41,401 nucleotides of DNA from an uncultured Christiangramia sp. (GCF_913046405.1 NZ_CAJWRQ010000013.1:1-41401), one strand, 5' to 3'. Shown: positions 8,343-17,013, counted from the stretch's first letter. Translations and numbers: made by a program. Notes: generated by a model not told the origin, from the letters alone.

Positions 8343-9101
8343 ATGAAAACATATTTACCCCTATTATTTTTTCTACTTACAGGTATCTTATCTGCACAGG
8401 AAGTAGATATTGTTGCCGGTACGGTAATGAATGCGGCTAATGACAAGCCTATTGAAAATGTACATATTGTGAACCTTAACCAGGTTAAAGGTTCTACTAC
8501 TGGTGAAGAAGGGGAATTCAAACTTCAGGCAACTGTGAATGACACTTTATATTTCTCTTACCTGGGATTTAGATCGATTAGAGTTCGAGTCACCAATGAC
8601 TGGCTTAAGTATGGTAATGTAAAAGTTAAGATGACCGAGCTGGGTTTTGATCTTGAAGAAGTAACGGTCACTTCCAATAATCTAACAGGCTACCTTGAGA
8701 TCGACGCTAAAAACATTCCAATTTATGATAATTACCGCTATAGTATTTCTGGTTTAAACTCTGGATATGAAGGTGGTGACAAATCTCCCAATGCTGTAAC
8801 GAAGGCATTACGCTCCCTTTCCAATCCTGCAGATCTCGTCTATAATATATTTGGCGCAAGACCAAAACAGATGCGGAAACTCAGGGAGATGAAGAAGGAT
8901 GAAGATATTAAAGATCTCCTTCGGAACAAATTTGATCGGGAAACCTTAATGGCGTTATTACAGGTAAACCGCGCTGAAATTGATGAAATCCTGAATAATT
9001 GCAACTATTCTGAAGATTTTATGCGAACGGCAAATGATCTGCAAATCTTAAATGCCATCAACGGCTGTTACGAAGAATATAAAGTTCTTCAGAAGAATTA
9101 G
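8343..9101 (+). CDS. CarboxypepD_reg-like domain secreted protein
   Basis: A 252-residue protein with a signal peptide (residues 1-19, ending LSAQ). Residues about 22-100 form a carboxypeptidase-regulatory-like beta-sandwich: GTVMNAANDKPIENVHIVNLNQVKGSTTGEEGEFKL, then DTLYFSYLGFRS, the pattern found at the start of many SusC-type receptors, but here no barrel follows. The remaining 150 residues are charged and helical with no recognised domain. Such stand-alone proteins are common in Flavobacteriaceae, probably periplasmic or outer-membrane associated, and of unknown function. Its 3' end overlaps the convergent SRPBCC gene by four bases. Confidence 0.85.
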   Translation: MKTYLPLLFFLLTGILSAQEVDIVAGTVMNAANDKPIENVHIVNLNQVKGSTTGEEGEFKLQATVNDTLYFSYLGFRSIRVRVTNDWLKYGNVKVKMTELGFDLEEVTVTSNNLTGYLEIDAKNIPIYDNYRYSISGLNSGYEGGDKSPNAVTKALRSLSNPADLVYNIFGARPKQMRKLREMKKDEDIKDLLRNKFDRETLMALLQVNRAEIDEILNNCNYSEDFMRTANDLQILNAINGCYEEYKVLQKN

Positions 9102-9628
9102 CGATTTTCTAGAATCTGTTTTAATTCCTTTAATCCCTGATCAAGGTTATTTCCCATTGCTTTTTCGGGGGAATAAAAAATGCTAATGATAGTAAGCGGA
9201 AACGCAAGGTTTCCTCTAGTACCCCAGACCATCTTGGTTTTCTCGCTATCCAATTCCTTAACACCTATATACGTAAGGGCATTAACCTTAACCGGTTTTA
9301 TAAAAAGTATTTTAGTTTCAAAAACCCTGCCCTGCTTGGTCTTCACTATTTTCTGTATCCCCTCTCCCACTTTGTTATTTCCTTTCCAATAGAAAGAAGC
9401 ACCCTCTTTACCGTCTGGCCCCTTATATTTTAAAACCGCATTAGGATCACGCTGAAATAATGGGTTCCATAAAGGTTGATTTTTTAGCTGACGAACAAAG
9501 CCATAAACTTCTTCTCTGGACTTATTAATCACCACGGTCCTGCTAACATCAAAGTCCTTTTTGGCCCATGCGTGCAGAAATGCAAAAAAAGTAATTAAGG
9601 CAATAATTAAGTAGAAAAACAGGGTCAT
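9098..9628 (-). CDS. SRPBCC family protein with N-terminal membrane anchor
   Basis: A 176-residue protein. Residues 1-20 are hydrophobic (FFYLIIALITFFAFLHA) and look like a membrane anchor. The rest is a START/SRPBCC (polyketide cyclase-type) helix-grip fold: VSRTVVINKSREEVYGFVRQLKNQ, then WNPLFQRDPNA, and a C-terminal long helix (AMGNNLDQGLKELKQILE). Members bind hydrophobic ligands; nothing here identifies the ligand. It follows trmH by 33 bases on the same strand and may be co-transcribed with it. Confidence 0.85.
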   Translation of the reverse strand: MTLFFYLIIALITFFAFLHAWAKKDFDVSRTVVINKSREEVYGFVRQLKNQPLWNPLFQRDPNAVLKYKGPDGKEGASFYWKGNNKVGEGIQKIVKTKQGRVFETKILFIKPVKVNALTYIGVKELDSEKTKMVWGTRGNLAFPLTIISIFYSPEKAMGNNLDQGLKELKQILENR

Positions 9629-9661
9629 TGCTCGGCTTTAGGATTTAAAAGTTACGAATAT

Positions 9662-10315
9662 TTACTGATTACGAAAACGTTCAATAATCTCCTCTGAATT
9701 TTTTATGGTTTTCTTTGTCCAGGCCAGCCTTACTTCTTGCATTCGTTTTTCAGAAAACTGCCAATCTATATTAGAAGTGTCAAGTTTTTCTCTTAAAGAC
9801 TGAAGTATGATCGCTGCAGAAACTGAGATATTCAGGCTTTCAGTAAACCCATACATAGGAATTTTAATGCTTGCATCTGCCTCTCTGAGAATTTCTTCTG
9901 AAAGTCCGTTTTGCTCTGTTCCAAAAAATATGGCGGAAGGTTTTGCAATATCAAAATCTGCCAGCATTGTAGAATTATTATGAGGAGTGGTGGCTACGAT
10001 CTGGTAGCCCTTTTGCCGTAATTCATGTAGACATTCCCTGGAGGTATTGTATCGATGTACATCTACCCATTTCTGAGCTCCCATGGCAATTTCCTTGTCG
10101 ATTCGTCTAGGCAGGTTTTCTTCTATTACATGTAAGTTCTGGATCCCGAATACATCACAACTACGAACCACCGCACTGGTATTATGCAATTGGTAAACAT
10201 CCTGGGCTACTACGGTAAAATGATCTGTTCTTTGAGTCAGAACTTTTTCGAAGAGATCGATCCTGCGCTGGGTCAACAATCCCTGCAAATGTTCAAGTAA
10301 TTTCTGGTCGGTCAT
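9662..10315 (-). CDS. trmH: tRNA (guanosine(18)-2'-O)-methyltransferase TrmH
   Basis: A 217-residue SPOUT methyltransferase of the TrmH/SpoU type, which 2'-O-methylates G18 in the D-loop of tRNAs. Motif 1 is seen in VYQLHNTSAVVRSCDVFGI, motif 2 in AIFFGTEQNGLSEE, and motif 3 in IPMYGFTESLNISVSAAIIL, which form the knot and SAM site. The N-terminal LTQRRIDLFEKVLTQRTDHF matches the TrmH-specific start rather than RlmB or TrmL, so the G18 assignment is reasonable. C-terminal helices contain a basic segment (RLAWTKKTIKNSEEI). Confidence 0.9.
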   Translation of the reverse strand: MTDQKLLEHLQGLLTQRRIDLFEKVLTQRTDHFTVVAQDVYQLHNTSAVVRSCDVFGIQNLHVIEENLPRRIDKEIAMGAQKWVDVHRYNTSRECLHELRQKGYQIVATTPHNNSTMLADFDIAKPSAIFFGTEQNGLSEEILREADASIKIPMYGFTESLNISVSAAIILQSLREKLDTSNIDWQFSEKRMQEVRLAWTKKTIKNSEEIIERFRNQ

Positions 10316-10535
10316 GGCTGTACTAAAATATAAAAACTGTGCTCTTTTAGAAGCGTTTCGCTGGTATTTATCTTCGACACCAATAATATACCTGATAACA
10401 CCTGATTCTCAATAATTAATAGTTGAATAATTTTAAGGTAGATGAATTGAGAGTGCAATTATCTGGAAGCTTAATCATAATTTCTTTGTATTTTAAAACT
10501 TCAAGCTGACGTTACTAATCAGAAATCCTTAAGAA

Positions 10536-11213
10536 ATGAAGAAAATAGTTGTACTAAGCGGAGCAGGAATTAGCGCTGAAAGTGGCTTAAAAACTTTCAG
10601 GGATGAAAACGGTTTATGGGAAGGTCATGATGTGATGGAAGTTGCCTCACCAATGGCTTGGGAAAATAACCAAGAATTAGTACTGGATTTTTATAATCAA
10701 CGAAGAAGACAACTTCTGGAAGTAGAACCAAATGCCGCTCACGATGCCTTAGTAGATCTTGAAAAACAATATGAAGTACAAATCATTACTCAGAACGTAG
10801 ATGATTTACATGAACGAGCAGGTAGCTCGAATGTATTACATCTTCATGGTGAATTATTAAAAGCCAGAAGTACTTTCGATGATAACCTGGTGATGGACTG
10901 GAGAAAAGATATTCGAAGTGGAGATTTCTGTGAACACAACAAACAACTTAGACCTCATATTGTTTGGTTTGGCGAGGCCGTTCCAATGTTTCAAAAGGCG
11001 GCAGATCATTGTGCAATGGCAGATATTCTTATCATTGTAGGCACATCCATGCAGGTATATCCTGCTGCCGGATTGGTAGATTTTATTCCGAAGAAATGTC
11101 CGGTATATTTTATCGATCCTAAACCAAATATTAGTGAAAATGCATCGCTTGAAATAATAAGTAAAAAGGCTGTGGAAGGTATACCAAAGCTTGTAGCACA
11201 ATTATTAGCTTAA
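10536..11213 (+). CDS. cobB: Sirtuin NAD-dependent protein deacylase (CobB-like)
   Basis: A 225-residue Sir2-family enzyme that removes acyl groups from lysines using NAD. Seen: GAGISAESG at residues 9-17 and TFRDENGLW for NAD binding, TQNVDDLHERAG at 85-96, the catalytic His104 in LHLHGEL, and VGTSMQVYPAAGLV. Tyr53 and Arg56 (YNQR) match the Y-x-x-R pair of SIRT5-type sirtuins, which favours succinyl and malonyl lysine. Between His104 and the RPHIVWFGE motif only one Cys (132) is present, so the usual four-cysteine zinc site is absent. The stop overlaps the start of the following broken gene (TAATG), suggesting a sirtuin-helical repeat-purB unit. Confidence 0.93.
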   Translation: MKKIVVLSGAGISAESGLKTFRDENGLWEGHDVMEVASPMAWENNQELVLDFYNQRRRQLLEVEPNAAHDALVDLEKQYEVQIITQNVDDLHERAGSSNVLHLHGELLKARSTFDDNLVMDWRKDIRSGDFCEHNKQLRPHIVWFGEAVPMFQKAADHCAMADILIIVGTSMQVYPAAGLVDFIPKKCPVYFIDPKPNISENASLEIISKKAVEGIPKLVAQLLA

Positions 11214-11747
11214 TGCAAGAGTTGAGAAAATTCTGGAAAACACCAGTTTGAAACTTGCTTCCCGTCAGCATGCTTCAGAATTAGTCCTAACTAATATCTT
11301 TTGCCACAAACTATAGAATTCATCAAGCTCCCTCAGCAATTATCAATGAAGGCATGGATGATAATTGAGATAATTGGACGTGATAATGTTGATATACTGG
11401 GTGAATCTATTTCTGCTATTATTAATAGTGGACAATTGTATTCTGATGGCTCTTCGAAAAGGTGTATGATGAAAATATTCAGTTTTCTAGTTAAATCACA
11501 TTTCCATAAAAGCTCTTCAATTCATCTTCATCATGCTGAAATAAAGGAAATTATCAGGCTTTCCTTTCAATATTCAATGAACGATGAGAAAACTGCAATA
11601 AAAGTTTTTGCTATGCAGAATATTTATGATCTCAGAAAGGAAGAAAAATGGATTGAAACTGAATTAATATCGCTTCTGGAAAAGAATATTTCTACTTCAA
11701 CTCCGGGTTATAGATCACGGGCTTTGAAGATCCTGAGGAAATTGTAA
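11213..11747 (+). pseudogene. Helical-repeat (HEAT-like) protein gene broken by two frameshifts
   Basis: The ATG at 11213 overlaps the sirtuin stop but its frame ends after 12 codons. The coding signal continues in the -1 frame from about 11230 (ILENTSLKLASRQHASEL) and shifts -1 again at about 11299-11302 into the frame that runs open to 11747. Restoring one A in the A4 run at 11227-11230 and one T in the T4 run at 11299-11302 gives one protein of about 179 residues. Pairs of amphipathic helices (MKAWMIIEIIG, IKVFAMQNIYDLRKEEKWIETEL) look like HEAT or DNA-alkylation-repair-type repeats; similar genes precede purB in other flavobacteria as I recall. An annotator could list only 11301..11747 (148 codons, TTG start). 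Function is unknown. Confidence 0.7.
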
Positions 11748-11809
11748 CATCTGTTTTTTAGTCAATCAGGAAGAAGTATCTTTATGCTTTAATTTTTTAA
11801 AACCAAAAA

Positions 11810-13147
11810 ATGACATCGCTCTCTGCAGTATCTCCAATAGATGGAAGGTATAGATCCAAAACCAAGCAACTTTCAGCATACTTTAGTGAAGAAGCATTGA
11901 TACGCTATCGTATCCTGGTAGAAGTTGAATATTTTATTGCACTATATGAACAGGGCTTACCTCAACTTCAGGATGTAAATTCCGCAAACTTCCCGAAGCT
12001 AAGAGAGCTGTATCAAAATTTCACTTCGATAGATGCACAGGCTATAAAGAAGATCGAAAAGGTTACTAATCATGATGTGAAAGCAGTTGAATATTTCTTG
12101 AAAGAAGAATTTGAAAAGCTTGGAATGCAGGATTCGAAGGAGTTTATTCATTTTGGTCTTACCTCTCAGGATATTAATAACACGGCCATTCCACTAAGTT
12201 TAAAAGAGGCTACGGAAGAGGTATACCTTCCAGAACTGGATGAAATTGTAAAAAAACTGGAATCCCTGGCTGAAGAATGGGAAGATATTCCGCTCCTGGC
12301 GCGTACCCACGGTCAACCAGCTTCACCTACCCGACTTGGAAAAGAAATTCAGGTATTTGTAGTTCGAATCAAAGAGCAGCTACGATTTTTTAAAGATATT
12401 CCTAACGCAGCTAAATTTGGAGGAGCAACTGGAAATTTCAACGCTCACAAAGTAGCATACCCAGATACCGACTGGAAAGCTTTTGGACAAAATTTTGTAG
12501 AATCGAAATTGAAGCTTCACCACTCCTTCCCTACTACACAAATAGAACATTATGATCATGCGGCATCATTATTTGATGCTTTCAAACGCATCAATAATAT
12601 TTTACTGGATCTGGATCGCGATATCTGGACTTATATTTCGATGGATTACTTTAAGCAGAAGATCAAAAAAGGTGAGATAGGTTCTTCAGCAATGCCACAT
12701 AAAGTAAATCCAATAGATTTTGAAAATTCAGAAGGAAATCTTGGTATTGCCAATGCGATATTCGAACATCTTTCAGCAAAATTGCCGGTAAGCAGGCTAC
12801 AACGTGATTTAACCGATAGTACAGTTCTTAGAAACATTGGTGTTCCAATGGGTCATACGATCATCGCTTTTAAATCCACCTTGAAAGGGCTGAATAAATT
12901 GCTCCTAAATGAAGATAAACTACATGCAGATCTCGAGAATAACTGGGCTGTTGCTGCTGAAGCTATTCAGACGATTCTAAGAAGAGAAGGTTATAAAAAT
13001 CCTTATGAAGCATTGAAAGGTCTTACAAGAACCAATGAAAGAATTACGAAGGAAAGTATTTCCAGGTTTATTGACGAGCTGGACGTGACTGAAGAAGTTC
13101 GAACTGAACTTCATAAGATAACGCCACAAAATTACACCGGAATATAA
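11810..13147 (+). CDS. purB: Adenylosuccinate lyase
   Basis: PurB acts twice in purine synthesis, splitting fumarate from SAICAR and from adenylosuccinate. The 445-residue length is typical of the short form. Seen: N-terminal SAVSPIDGRYRSKT, the HFGLTSQDINNTA motif, the catalytic-His loop LARTHGQPASPTRLGKEI, and the flexible signature loop GEIGSSAMPHKVNPIDFENSEGN with the catalytic Ser pair. The gene is last in a plus-strand run with the sirtuin and the broken gene, and terminates at a strong bidirectional hairpin. Confidence 0.97.
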   Translation: MTSLSAVSPIDGRYRSKTKQLSAYFSEEALIRYRILVEVEYFIALYEQGLPQLQDVNSANFPKLRELYQNFTSIDAQAIKKIEKVTNHDVKAVEYFLKEEFEKLGMQDSKEFIHFGLTSQDINNTAIPLSLKEATEEVYLPELDEIVKKLESLAEEWEDIPLLARTHGQPASPTRLGKEIQVFVVRIKEQLRFFKDIPNAAKFGGATGNFNAHKVAYPDTDWKAFGQNFVESKLKLHHSFPTTQIEHYDHAASLFDAFKRINNILLDLDRDIWTYISMDYFKQKIKKGEIGSSAMPHKVNPIDFENSEGNLGIANAIFEHLSAKLPVSRLQRDLTDSTVLRNIGVPMGHTIIAFKSTLKGLNKLLLNEDKLHADLENNWAVAAEAIQTILRREGYKNPYEALKGLTRTNERITKESISRFIDELDVTEEVRTELHKITPQNYTGI

Positions 13148-13167
13148 ATATCTCTTTTCAACTCATT

Positions 13168-13199
13168 AAAAAAGCCTCCGGACGTTCCGGAGGCTTTTT
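13168..13199. terminator. Bidirectional terminator between purB and the DUF4252 operon
   Basis: GCCTCCGGA (13174-13182) pairs with TCCGGAGGC (13186-13194) around a 3-base loop, flanked by six A on the left and five T on the right. The A and T flanks make it work in both directions for these convergent genes. Confidence 0.92.
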
Positions 13200-13234
13200 C
13201 TTTCAACTAACTAAAAAAAATACTATTTACTATT

Positions 13235-13828
13235 CTATAAAGTATCTGCAGCTATTTCCATTTCAACTTCAGTAGAATCTTTTTGCTTCGGTTTAGAATT
13301 CCCGAAAATATCGATCACTCCTTTTATTCCGCCTGTATTAATATCTTCAGATTTTAATGATTGCATCATTTCCATGATCTTCTCAGGATCCATATTTTCC
13401 CCTAATACCCGAGCAACTCCAAGCCCTTTTTCATTATCATATCCATATACGATTAGCTCATCGATAGCATCTTCCTCACCAATAAAGTACAGAGCCGCCT
13501 TGCGGTCGCTACCACCGTATCGCATCAACAATTGATATTTCTCATCCTGGAAGATCTCATCCAGTTTAATTTTTTCTTCTTCAAATTTCTGAGGATTCGC
13601 CTCTTTTTCGAGAGCCAGTACATTTATTTTCTTGATAGTTTCCATGGTAGACTTTTGCTCTTCATCAAGCGCATCTGCATTGGTGAATAAACTGGTAGGA
13701 ACATCTACAGCGAGAAAGTCGGTGTCCTGCTGATTCTCTACATAATACTTCTGTAAAGATTTTTCGTTATTACAGGATACTGCAAGTAAGGTAATGGTGC
13801 TTAAGACTAATAATTTGATTGATTTCAT
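13235..13828 (-). CDS. DUF4252 lipoprotein
   Basis: A 197-residue lipoprotein: the signal sequence ends in LLAVSC with the lipid Cys at residue 19, followed by NNEKS, which lacks the acidic surface-export tag seen on two other lipoproteins here, so it probably faces the periplasm. The body matches DUF4252: DFLAVDVPTSLFTNADALD, IKKINVLALEK, and a C-terminal amphipathic region with MDPEKIMEMMQSL. Function is unknown. It is the last gene of a sigma factor, anti-sigma, DUF4252, DUF4252 cluster, four bases after the preceding gene. Confidence 0.85.
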   Translation of the reverse strand: MKSIKLLVLSTITLLAVSCNNEKSLQKYYVENQQDTDFLAVDVPTSLFTNADALDEEQKSTMETIKKINVLALEKEANPQKFEEEKIKLDEIFQDEKYQLLMRYGGSDRKAALYFIGEEDAIDELIVYGYDNEKGLGVARVLGENMDPEKIMEMMQSLKSEDINTGGIKGVIDIFGNSKPKQKDSTEVEMEIAADTL

Positions 13829-13832
13829 AAGA

Positions 13833-14360
13833 TTAAGATTTTTTGTTAGCTTTCTTTAATTCTTCGGCTCCAGGAACTTTTAGGTCTGCCGTTAATTTCG
13901 ATAATTGTGAAAGATCGATCTGGCCCGTAATGCTAAGAATGATATTCATAGGCTCTGATCCTTCGGTTCCTTCAAGAAACATAAAAAGTTCGCTTACATA
14001 ATTATCATTCTTTCCAGGCAGAGAATAAAATTTAATATTCTTACCATCGTCATTCACTCGCATGAGCTCTTCAAGACTGCCTTTAGCCAGGTAAGATTTT
14101 ACATCACTTGACATTTGGGACATCACTTTAGGGTTTGATGATTTATAGATCTGGATTCTTTCCAAATTCTCTATAAGCTTCATATACTGTTGAGATTCCG
14201 GATCATTTTCACTGAGGTCTACTTTAGCCAGCATTTTAAACATTTTACTGGTCATCACCATCGCATCGACTTCTTTCATATTCTCATATTTCTCGAAGTT
14301 TTGAGCCTGGCTAAACATTGGAGCTGCAGCTAACAGCAGGGCAATTACTAACTTATTCAT
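13833..14360 (-). CDS. DUF4252 secreted protein
   Basis: A 175-residue paralogue of the next gene. It has a cleavable signal peptide (ends SQAQ, about residue 20) with no lipobox, so it should be soluble in the periplasm. The DUF4252 features are MVMTSKMFKMLAKVDL, ENLERIQIYKSSNPKVMSQM, and ELFMFLEGTEGSEPMNIILSITGQIDL. DUF4252 proteins commonly sit beside ECF sigma factors in Bacteroidota and may sense or report envelope state, which is inference from context. It starts 11 bases after the anti-sigma candidate. Confidence 0.85.
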   Translation of the reverse strand: MNKLVIALLLAAAPMFSQAQNFEKYENMKEVDAMVMTSKMFKMLAKVDLSENDPESQQYMKLIENLERIQIYKSSNPKVMSQMSSDVKSYLAKGSLEELMRVNDDGKNIKFYSLPGKNDNYVSELFMFLEGTEGSEPMNIILSITGQIDLSQLSKLTADLKVPGAEELKKANKKS

Positions 14361-14371
14361 ATTTTATAGAT

Positions 14372-14824
14372 TTAGTTTAATTCAATTATTTGATTTTTAG
14401 TTTTATTAAATTCCTGCAAATAAACAAGGTCTGCGGTGCCTTCATTCATCATTGCTGAAACCATTTTCAAGGTTTGTTTCGTCTTTTCAAGAACTTGCTC
14501 CTGTTCGGTGATAGAACTCATTTCCGAATTTGTTAAAGATGCCTGTGGCTGGTTGAAGTAAAAAAGACCTAAGGCAACGATGATCACTGCAGCTATTGAA
14601 GTCCATGCAAACCAGTAGTTTCTCTTATCTAGTTCTATGGGTTCACTCTCCTCATATGTAGTGCTACTTTCTTGTGATTGAAATTTGAAAAGCAATGCAT
14701 ACGTTTCCAAATGTTCAGGTATTTCTTCCTGACTAAAATATTCTCTCAACTCCTTTTCTTCAGCAAGAGTTGTCTCACCTTCCTCATACCGACTGATTAA
14801 CTTTTCTAACCTATTTAATTCCAT
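14372..14824 (-). CDS. Membrane-anchored anti-sigma factor candidate
   Basis: A 150-residue protein with a charged cytoplasmic N-terminal part (residues 1-70, starting MELNRLEKLISRYEEGETTL), one membrane helix at about 72-90, and a 60-residue outer part. This is the layout of anti-sigma factors that hold an ECF sigma at the membrane; the N-terminus resembles a short helical zinc-less ASD but no known motif is clear. The gene overlaps the sigma factor gene by 14 bases, which argues for coupled, matched synthesis. The assignment rests mainly on context and topology. Confidence 0.75.
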   Translation of the reverse strand: MELNRLEKLISRYEEGETTLAEEKELREYFSQEEIPEHLETYALLFKFQSQESSTTYEESEPIELDKRNYWFAWTSIAAVIIVALGLFYFNQPQASLTNSEMSSITEQEQVLEKTKQTLKMVSAMMNEGTADLVYLQEFNKTKNQIIELN

Positions 14825-15320
14825 AGTTATGTTTTTTTATCAGCTTTTCTCTTATAGCTTTTCTGGCTCTGGAAAGCGCAACGCGTATAGCTGTATGATT
14901 CATATTTGTAATTTCAGCGATTTCATCGTAGTCATATTGTTCCACATCTCTTAGCTGAAAGATCAATTTTTGTTGTTCAGGCAAACTGTCAACAATCCTG
15001 CCTAACCACTGCATTTCATCATTTACTTCAATTTCTGTCTGTAAAGGAATTTGTTTGCTTTCATAATTTTGATGTACAATTCTCAGATTATTATTTTGCT
15101 TTAGTTTTAATTGATCCAGACAGTAATTTTTGGTGACCGTCATCGCAAAAGCTTCTACATTGGCATAATGCTTGATCTTATCCTTTCGGCTCCATAGTTT
15201 TAATATCACTTCCTGAGTAGCATCTTCTGCCGCATCTCTTGATGTGAGGAGTCTCAACGCCAATCGATATATTTTATCCTTTACAGGATTAATATAATTA
15301 AGAAAGATTCGCTCTTGCAT
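14811..15320 (-). CDS. ECF-type RNA polymerase sigma factor
   Basis: A 169-residue sigma-70 family factor with regions 2 and 4 only. Region 2 is seen in YRLALRLLTSRDAAEDATQE and VEAFAMTVTKNYCLDQL (about residues 18-75), and the region 4 helix-turn-helix in LPEQQKLIFQLRDVEQYDYDEIAEITNMNHTAIRVALSRARKAI (about 114-157). It heads the operon with the anti-sigma candidate and two DUF4252 genes. No TAnnTTTG box is present upstream, so transcription may come from its own or another alternative sigma. Confidence 0.94.
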   Translation of the reverse strand: MQERIFLNYINPVKDKIYRLALRLLTSRDAAEDATQEVILKLWSRKDKIKHYANVEAFAMTVTKNYCLDQLKLKQNNNLRIVHQNYESKQIPLQTEIEVNDEMQWLGRIVDSLPEQQKLIFQLRDVEQYDYDEIAEITNMNHTAIRVALSRARKAIREKLIKKHNYGIK

Positions 15321-15457
15321 TAAATGTTGGTTAGTTTGATACTGCCTCGTTATACTTACGACGAATAGGAACTAGAAATGTTACAATAAATTTTTTATTT
15401 GCCTTTATGTAAGTATTTTTAAAAAAAATTTAGAAAAATTTAACCCTTTATTATATT

Positions 15458-16963
15458 ATGAAAATAAGTAAATACTTAATGCTTTTTGCTGTTGCAGGAA
15501 GTTTACTTACCGGATGTTCTAGTGATGATGATGGATCTGGAGTAACTGAAAAACCCGTAGAGCCACCAGTAACTGGTGAAACTCCAGAAGAAAATCTTGA
15601 ATTGGAGATCAAGGATTTTGTTTGGAAAGGAATGAACGAGATTTATGTTTATAAAAGTCAGGTTCCTGAACTTGGAAATAGCTTTTTTGACACACAAAGC
15701 GAACTCAACGAGTATTTAATGACATTCGATTCTCCTGAAAGTCTTTTCAATGATGGTTTGACGATAGACCAGGACCGTTTTAGTTTTATTACCGATGATT
15801 ATATAGCCCTAGAGAATAGCTTTGCTGGTGTTTCTGAAACGACGGGCGTTGATTTCCGACTTTATAGATTTTCTGGAAGTGATGATCTTTTTGGTGTAGT
15901 TCGTTATATAATTCCTGGATCTAACGCCGAAAATGCTAATATAGAAAGAGGAGACCTGTTTACCACATTAAATGGACAAACGCTTAACATTTCTAATTAT
16001 CGCGGATTACTAGAGGAAACTACACTTACCTTTGGTCTTGCTACTATTGAAGATAATACTGTATCTTCAACTGGAGAAGAAGTAACTATCGATACTCAGG
16101 TATTAACAGAAAACCCGATCCTTGTCACCAATGTACTTGATGTAAATGGAACCAAGGTTGGATATATGCTTTACAATAGCTTTGTAGCCGACTTTGACGA
16201 TGAAATGAACGCTGCATTTGCAGATTTCCAGGCTGCGGGGATTACCGAATTGATTCTTGACCTGCGTTATAATGGTGGTGGCCGTGTTAGTTCAGCTACC
16301 AGATTAGCTAGTATGATCACAGGACAGTTTACCGGTGAGATATTCGCTAAACAACGGTGGAATGCAGATTATCAGAATTACTTCCTTAGCAATGATCCAG
16401 ACAGGTTGTTCAATAGATTTACTACAACTCTTGAGGGAGGTGAGGCGATCAACAGTCTAAATCTTACAAGATTATATGCAATCGTTTCCAGTTCTACAGC
16501 TTCGGCCAGTGAACTGGTTGTAAATGGGCTTGCTCCTTACATAGATGTGGTTACAATAGGAGACCAAACTGTAGGGAAATCACAGGCATCTGTAACCCTA
16601 TATGACTCAAGTAATTTTGGAAGAACTGGAGCTAATCCAGATCATACGTATGCGATTCAGCCATTGGTTTATGAGTCTGTTAACTCAAATGATGTAGGTG
16701 TGCCATTTGACGGAATTACTCCAGATACTGAAATAGTTGAGAGCATATCAGATCTTGGAGTTCTTGGAGAAGCTTCAGACCCATTGCTGAATGCTGCTCT
16801 AAATGTTATCGCTGGAAACAGAGGTATGATTTCCACTCAGAAAGAGTACTGGTATAACGAATTCAGCGAGTCTGGAGTTCAAAAAGCGACGTATCAGAAA
16901 ATGTATATTGACGAATTACCTGAAATTCCAGGTCAGAATAAAAGATTACAATTCTCTAAATAA
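15458..16963 (+). CDS. S41 family peptidase, surface-type lipoprotein
   Basis: A 501-residue C-terminal-processing-type serine protease. The lipobox LTGC puts the lipid Cys at 20, followed by SSDDDGSG, resembling the Bacteroidota surface lipoprotein export signal. Domains: an N-terminal S41 cap (about 45-115), a PDZ-like region (about 125-200, GSNAENANIERGDLFTTLNG), and the S41 core (about 230-400). The catalytic pair is likely Ser349 (STASASE) and Lys374 (TVGKSQ), 25 residues apart as in Prc. GGGRVSS near 273-279 fits the oxyanion region. It ends at a terminator shared with the convergent btuG-like gene. Confidence 0.92.
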   Translation: MKISKYLMLFAVAGSLLTGCSSDDDGSGVTEKPVEPPVTGETPEENLELEIKDFVWKGMNEIYVYKSQVPELGNSFFDTQSELNEYLMTFDSPESLFNDGLTIDQDRFSFITDDYIALENSFAGVSETTGVDFRLYRFSGSDDLFGVVRYIIPGSNAENANIERGDLFTTLNGQTLNISNYRGLLEETTLTFGLATIEDNTVSSTGEEVTIDTQVLTENPILVTNVLDVNGTKVGYMLYNSFVADFDDEMNAAFADFQAAGITELILDLRYNGGGRVSSATRLASMITGQFTGEIFAKQRWNADYQNYFLSNDPDRLFNRFTTTLEGGEAINSLNLTRLYAIVSSSTASASELVVNGLAPYIDVVTIGDQTVGKSQASVTLYDSSNFGRTGANPDHTYAIQPLVYESVNSNDVGVPFDGITPDTEIVESISDLGVLGEASDPLLNAALNVIAGNRGMISTQKEYWYNEFSESGVQKATYQKMYIDELPEIPGQNKRLQFSK

Positions 16964-16977
16964 TTGAGAATTAAATA

Positions 16978-17013
16978 ATAAAAAAAACCCAGCTCATTGA
17001 GCTGGGTTTTTTT
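16978..17013. terminator. Bidirectional terminator between S41 peptidase and btuG-like gene
   Basis: CCCAGCTC (16988-16995) pairs with GAGCTGGG (16999-17006) around a 3-base loop, with seven A before and seven T after. It serves both convergent genes. Confidence 0.92.

Noticed and set aside
10316-10535. Intergenic region between trmH and the sirtuin as a possible small RNA
   Set aside because: Only weak 6-bp inverted repeats and near-miss promoter boxes (TTTCTTTG) are seen; nothing supports a defined RNA.
11227-11302. Programmed -1 frameshifting in the broken gene
   Set aside because: Neither AGAAAATTC nor ATCTTTTGC is an X-XXY-YYZ slippery heptamer and no stimulatory structure is evident; two independent sites in one short gene make it unlikely.
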